Source of the DNA: Pontederia crassipes
Lineage: Eukaryota; Streptophyta; Magnoliopsida; Commelinales; Pontederiaceae
Assembly (NCBI GenBank): GCA_030549335.1
Contig: CM060196.1
Span: 68,666,639-68,730,638, forward strand
Length of the DNA stretch: 64,000 nt
Direction of reading: 5' to 3'
Of this stretch, positions 58,210-64,000 are shown one piece after another. Each line of letters begins with the position of its first letter. Position 1 is the first letter of the stretch. The translations under genes were made by a program, and so were the position numbers. The notes beneath the pieces are model-generated. The model saw only the letters and a list, made by a program, of their open reading frames with translations, made no database searches and had not been told where the DNA came from.

Positions 58210-60085
58210 TGCAAGTGCAAACTGCAAACAGAGGGAGCATGTGCAGTTGGGCATGCTGTTGGCAATGTTAATTACTTAAATTAAATGCCTAAAAGGAGGG
58301 TTTAGGAAATTGGAGACGTCATCTGGTAGCGTAATAAGGAACTCGGTGCATGCAAGCCTTCTTTGCATGCATGACAAAACACAAAATATGAACCTTTTTA
58401 TCATTATATTATGTACCCGTATTTCACATGGATCCTCACATGGCCATTGGATTTGGTCTCCTCTCTCTCTCTCTCACTCATGAAGTGGGTTGGAGTTGGT
58501 TTGGTTCATTAATTAGTTGAAATGATGACACATTATTCTTAGGACAAAGGTATAGGGCCAGCGAAGTTGGCCAGCTTGTCGTTGTGGAGTTGCAAATTCA
58601 GGACATTACATGGCAGTGATCTTACAGTAAATTTGGAGTTGGTAAGTTTTAAGTTCTAGTCGTGGAGGATGAACCTTTTAAATGTTCAACTACAAAAGTG
58701 CACATTTCGAATCGGACCGAAAAAAGAGGAAAGTACACATTTCAAGACCTGTACCACGGATCCACATTGTCGCGCATGTCTGGCAAGAATTACAATGTGT
58801 TAATTAGCGGAAAAGAAAATTCTAAAATGGCTACAAGAAAGGCGATTCCATATGAACAACCAAGTCTTAATTTGCAGGCACGATCTCTAGTCAAAAAGCA
58901 TGTTGTCACCTCTGTCTGCTCTTCAGTGGGAAGGTGTTAAGTTCCTCATCTTTGCTTGTACTGTTACTGTTAGTTATTTAATTACCAAAAAACGGAGAAA
59001 ATCTATCAAAAAGTTGTGATAATCCATGCAATTTATCATGTGTGTTTCGATAGAGTTCTACAATATGACTTATCCTGATTAATATGTATGCATAAGTTTG
59101 CATATAACAACTCCTCCAGCCAATCCGAAAACATGCACAACACAAGCCTGTGTGCTTAACACATGTAGCGCTATTGCTGCTCGCTATGGGTGTCACACTT
59201 AGGAGAGATTAAGATAGACTCCTGCATGTATATTAGAGCACCATGCAGCTGTAGGGCGTCGGCATTAAACTATACAAGGGTAGATGCTTCCATACTCATT
59301 GGTCAGAAGAATAGAAGCAGGGATCGAGTAGAGTAAACAGTAGTAATTGCATGCACGGCTGGCACCACAGCACGGCATGCAAAATGAATCATGCCATTGC
59401 TTATGCATGAGAATGATCTGTAACTTCCCATCTCTGCTTGCCTAATCTCTTGCTCAATTCCTTCTCGCCATAAATGCAGCATGTAGTTGGGACAGGGGCT
59501 GGTGCATGCATTACAGTCTCATGAGCTGGATATATATGCAAGTAACATGAGAAAGGGCGTAAACTTTGTTGCACATCCATCATCAGTGTCGGTGAAGAAA
59601 CACAGAAAACAGATAGACAATGAGAAGAGATGGCGAGTGATTGAGTGCTGGTCCTCTTACACTGATCAATGGAAAGTTAACGTGAATATATATATACGCT
59701 ACTCTAATTTACCTGTTGCATGCATTGTGATACCGATATATGCAAAGCAATTCGGATCGCTCATAATTAATGTTAGCATGTGAGTGAGATACTAAATGGT
59801 TGGGTTCATATTTTTATCCTCATTTTGTGCGATCCTCGTGATCCTTTGAACGTTTGATTAGGATGTGAAGAGGACTGGGTGTGGTGGTGGGTATCCACAT
59901 GATTCAATTCGTGGTCTGGAGTCCACATGATCATTTAAAAGTTTATATGTGCTTGTTTATAGGCAGTTGGATCTCCCGTGTGTCTGTGGGAAAACTAGAA
60001 ACTGGAAGCGGAACTGCATGCTGAAACTGGTGCCATAAGAATGTTTCTGTCTTCTGATATACAAATGCTGAAATGATAAAGAGCA
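58210..60085. other. Intergenic region
   Basis: No coding region supported. The short open frame at 58662-58940 has no recognisable domain or promoter and is not called. Confidence 0.5.
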
Positions 60086-60269
60086 AAGAAGACAAGTTGC
60101 GGGACAAGGGTGTAACGTAGTGGCGCACACCGTCACTCGAGACCGAGATGTTACAAGTTCAAATCTCACTAATGAGCTGTGTGTACTCTTTTATTTTCAC
60201 TATTTAATTTTCTTGCACTAGGTCTATGAACCTCATTATGTATCAAAGAAAAAAAAAAGAAAACAAGTT
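60086..60269 (+). mobile_element. tRNA-derived SINE
   Basis: Element about 60099-60256. It has an A-box-like TAGTGGCGCACACCG (60118-60132) and a B-box-like AAGTTCAAATCTC about 35 bases later, a T-rich and pyrimidine-rich body, and an A-rich 3' end. It is flanked by a 13-bp duplication AAGAAGACAAGTT / AAGAAAACAAGTT (60086-60098, 60257-60269; one mismatch). It differs from the Au-like family, which has a (TTG)n tail. Confidence 0.75.
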
Positions 60270-63245
60270 AAGTTACACCGTAGTTTCTTCCAATTGTTAT
60301 CTATTATGTTATAATTTCATCTAGTAAAAAAGATTATGCATTCTGGCATTAAGTTGGGGTAACTGATCTCAGGGAACCTAACAGGAGGGTTCTCCAATTT
60401 GGTATAGGAGAATATTAAATTTAAGTCTTATGATAATCGGATTATAGTCTACTGACTTAATGTCAACTACTTCTTTTCTTATCAAACCATAAGACTTATT
60501 GTAGTATTATCGGTATTGTTCTTGGTTCAAAATCTGCTTGCCTATTTCATTTTCCATGATGAGTTCACTGACTTGTGTGCAAGTGCTAAATGCATGAGTG
60601 GTTTAACCCATGTTACCATGACTCCAGGGTTCAACCTTCAAACAGAAGAATGCACGGAAAAAGGAAAGAGCATAAAAGAACATGTAAAAACTTAAAGAAA
60701 AGCAGATATTCTGACTTCTAAGTAACCCTGTTTTTAGTCTAAAGTTCACTTTCAGGTATCAGAAAAGTGTAACATAACATTGAGTTACACAATTCAAACA
60801 TGGTTTCTTTTTTCTCTCTTGCCTTCCTTTCCCCAATTTTGGGAGACAAGAATACACAGAAAAAAAATAGGAGAGTCCAAGTAAAATAAAGGCACAAGGA
60901 CATAAGATACAAAGTAAAGGCGAAAGGACAAATTTTGAATTGCGCCATGATCAGGAGTCATAATTATCAATGGGTAATTACTGAGTGACCTTTTAATAGG
61001 ATATAAGAAAAGAATCCAAAGAAAACTGTAGCAGAATAAGAAACGAGTCCCAAGTAAAAGCGAATTGGCAAAACATATGGATATGGTACACGACTGAAAA
61101 CACAATAAAAAACGAAATCATGTATTGAAGAGTTGGAAACCAACTCCAAAACACTACTATTGAAAGAGAGGCAGACAAATATAATTTTTTCCACAATATA
61201 TATTCTCCATGATGACCACCACTAATTAAGACATATATCAACTGCGAGGAAAATACCACCAGAGTTAGCTGTACTTGTTGTCAGAGCTTTTAAGGTTTTA
61301 GTTGCCAATTTGCACTCGAGCATACAAATGATCCGATCAGTAGCTGAAAATTCATAGATCTATTAGAAAGATAACTGCAAAATTTATAATTATAATTTCT
61401 TTTTTATTTATTTAAATACAGAATATCTAGATATTACTAATTCGAAGAAAAAATATTATAAAACAAGTATTAACTTTTCATCTCCCATGCATTTGAATGT
61501 GGCTATTTCACAAGCCCCAGAGGTTTATATTCGGAAAGTCTATTCATCCGTCATTACATTCGATGCTTGAACTTGAAATGTGAGCATTCCAAAATATATT
61601 GAAGGGGACAAGAGTGTATTAATATTTTTCACTCGTAAAAAAAACCTTCAATATTTATGAATTTTATTTTGAATTATTTGATGAGTTTGAAATCATTCAT
61701 CGCTCCGGCCTTGCTCGTTAGTTTAAATATATAATCTAAACAAAAATTTAGTATGAATATATAAAAACATAAATGGATACAAGGATGTGTAGCTCACCTA
61801 AGTGGCTACTGATCAACCCATCTACGATCTAACTGTGTACTCTGATCAATTATATCATTATGTGTGTGTAATATATGCATTCATGGTTCGTTGTTGTCTA
61901 ATCAAATTTTCTATTGGTATTATTGATAATACATGGAATATTAATCAAGTTATAAATTCTTTTAACTTCAATATAATACAATATCTTAAATAATTGGATC
62001 GAAGACGCGTACGAACAATTCAATTGATGATAAATCTCTTAAATCTTATAAGTGCAGTTTGTATCTATTTGTTGCAACAAGTATACAATCAATTCTTACT
62101 GTCTGGTGTCCAAATGGGATCTTTAGGTCCTATCCTTATTCCGTAGTCTTACACGCTTAATTATTCTTGAAAACGACTATTAATGTGATAATTCCCTGAT
62201 CAGGCAAATGGGAATACTAGCTATGAGATTGCGTTTATCTGAAGATTTGACACATTCGTTATTTGAAGGATCCATAAGAATGGAATCGGTGATTGGAATA
62301 AAGGTGTGTTTATGTGGCGGTTTAGCAAGCACAAGGTTTAGCACATATGCATGAGGAAGGCAACACAAGCAACTATATATATATTATATATACGTAAGTA
62401 ACAAAATAATATACGTTTCTTGGGGATAAGAAGGTACAAAACGCCGGTTTTCGGATGCTGATTCCCCACATGCAGGTGAAGTATAAACACACAATTATTC
62501 GTTAGCAGATCACACAAATTCTAGCCTGATCCTTTGATATGATTTCTTCTTTCAGAAGGACGCAAAAAAAAATAGAAAAAAGAATATGTAATTTAGAGAT
62601 GGGAAAATAAATAGCTTGTCACCATAATTTTGTCTTTTTTTTTATATTTAAACCAGTGGCATGGTCATCCAATTAACAAAACCATTAGCAAGTAACCAAC
62701 AGGTAAGGTGATTGGTGAATCTTGCATCTTAAAAGATGGAGATCAGAGCCAGCCCCTCAAGAAGTTTTCCTCTACATTTTCTTCCATGAAACTGCATATA
62801 TTGACTTGGCCCAAAACTTTTGGTATAGTTGCATGCATGGCCATGAAATCAGGTTCTTCTGCAAATATAATCTTCATATTTCAATTTTAATTAAGAATTT
62901 AATCTATGTAATACATATCCTGCTATTTTAATTATGTTCTAGTTAAAAGGTAATACCACGCAAACAAAGTTCACAATATTATATCCAGGATTTTTCTAAA
63001 AAAAGAAGTTAATAATAATCCAGATGCATGGGTACGTGTTTAATCACATCAAATGAGAGATATCCTGCTACTTGTTTAATCGCCAAATGGGGGTTAATAT
63101 CCTACTATTTGTTTTGTTCGTACATCCATAACGTGCTGGCTAGTGGGCATCATCGATCATAACAATAGTTAATATGAGAGAACGAACTTTAGTTCGGCCG
63201 AAGAATAGATTACTGTTCTAGATAGAACGGGAACATATTCCAACT
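60270..63245. other. Intergenic AT-rich region
   Basis: No coding region, RNA gene or bounded mobile element recognised. Confidence 0.5.
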
Positions 63246-63250
63246 CAATC

Positions 63251-63258
63251 TATAAATA
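63251..63258 (+). promoter_or_regulatory. TATA box of the 81-aa gene
   Basis: TATAAATA, 97 to 104 bases before the ATG at 63355. The intervening leader (CACAAGGAACACTAACATTA onward) is A/C-rich, as plant leaders often are. Confidence 0.65.
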
Positions 63259-63354
63259 TTTAACCCTCCTTGTCCAGCCATTTCACAAGGAACACTAACA
63301 TTACATTACTACTCCATTCTTTTTCTCCAATTAAGCGCGAAAACTAAAGCAGAC

Positions 63355-63600
63355 ATGGGGAGATCTCCGTCGGCATATTCATGCACGATGGAGACGGCTC
63401 CTCCGCAGGTCATAGCGGTCGAGCGGCGGCCGGCGCCGGAGTGGAAGCTGGAAACTATCCGCGAGGAGGCGGAGGATGTCTACGGCTCCAAGGGGAAGGC
63501 GGTCGGTGGCGGCAGCTACGGAGCGACGGCGAGTGCAAACTACGAGCTGCTCCGGCGCCCTTCTCCGGTGGCTGTCGGCAGGGGGCATGTTATGGTGTGA
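63355..63600 (+). CDS. Small uncharacterised protein (81 aa)
   Basis: Single-exon frame from ATG (context GCAGACATGGGG) to TGA. It is GC-rich in third positions against AT-rich flanks, which argues for real coding. Sequence features: Ser/Tyr-rich N-terminus (MGRSPSAYSC), a central charged segment with WKLETIREEAEDVYGSKGK (predicted helix), and a Gly/Ser then Arg/Pro-rich tail (RRPSPVAVGRG). No signal peptide, membrane span or known domain. I do not recognise the family. Alternative: the first exon of a longer gene, though the stop and an AT-rich 3' region argue against that. Confidence 0.65.
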   Translation: MGRSPSAYSCTMETAPPQVIAVERRPAPEWKLETIREEAEDVYGSKGKAVGGGSYGATASANYELLRRPSPVAVGRGHVMV

Positions 63601-64000
63601 TACTGATATCGTCCATGTGTGGAAATATGCATGCACAACAAAATAGAGATATATACACACATTATACATAATATTTATGTAATGTGCTGCATATATAATA
63701 TTAGAATATTCATGTATGTGGTCAGTCTCACTCACCAAATAAGTACTTCAAATTGTGAGTCATACATGTATACATGCCTCCCAAATTCATGTATAATCGT
63801 TTCAAACTCAATATATATATTTTTTATTAGTAAAAAGTACTCGGAATCTGATGCTGTTTCCACGTATATATGTTCCTCTTGCGATCAATTTTAAGTAGTT
63901 TTTCGATAATAACAGGGGCCGAGCCAACTTTCTGTAATTTGTCGAAAAAGTACATAAAGTTGATCGCAAGGGCAATAATAATAATAATAATAATAATAAT
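63601..64000. other. 3' flank with (AAT)n microsatellite at the window end
   Basis: No gene. An uninterrupted AAT/ATA trinucleotide run begins about 63975 and continues to the window edge. Confidence 0.8.

Noticed and set aside
58662-58940. 92-aa open frame
   Set aside because: No promoter, no coding bias, no family resemblance, and its flanks are ordinary AT-rich intergenic DNA.
60099-60180. Possible tRNA gene
   Set aside because: A- and B-box-like motifs are present, but no cloverleaf can be drawn and the A-rich tail with a 13-bp target duplication marks it as an SINE.

Overview
This is plant nuclear DNA. It is AT-rich, its genes have many short GT..AG introns, and it holds a LEUNIG-family gene, plant CACTA, hAT, MULE, SINE and Ty3/gypsy elements, and no bacterial-type operons. 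An angiosperm is certain. The mix of AT-rich multi-exon genes with very GC-rich single-exon genes suggests a monocot, but this is an inference and the species cannot be named.

Layout: 1-5.7 kb has no gene I can support, only a cluster of E2F-like sites near 0.9-1.05 kb and an orphan TATA-like site near 5.7 kb. 6-27 kb is a transposon graveyard: a LINE tail, a GRF zinc-finger gene remnant hit by a MITE, a FAR1-type remnant, two related AT-rich repeats, two CACTA elements with perfect 3-bp target duplications (18.36-19.77 and 23.47-25.02 kb), and a hAT-type MITE inside degenerate LTR-like DNA.

27.6-38.7 kb carries a decayed DeSI-type (PPPDE) isopeptidase gene. Its exons are separated by a 10-kb intron containing a tandem duplication, a deleted Ty3/gypsy element with both LTRs, a hAT MITE nested in it, a MULE-like element, and six copies of one Au-like SINE. 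The second duplicate keeps the unoccupied gypsy integration site, so insertion order can be read.

41.1-50.3 kb is an intact 17-exon LEUNIG_HOMOLOG-type co-repressor gene; the spliced frame sums to 2337 nt (778 aa). It is followed by a three-exon mitochondrial-type LEA-like gene (51.9-52.7 kb), a small embryo-sac-development-arrest-like nuclear protein on the minus strand (53.8-54.1 kb), a single-exon secreted glycine-rich wall protein on the minus strand (56.7-58.1 kb), a tRNA-derived SINE (60.1 kb), and a short unrecognised 81-aa gene with a good TATA box (63.4 kb).

The genes do not form a pathway; they are independent neighbours. All exon boundaries were read by eye from splice sites, frame and remembered family conservation; no search or transcript data were used.
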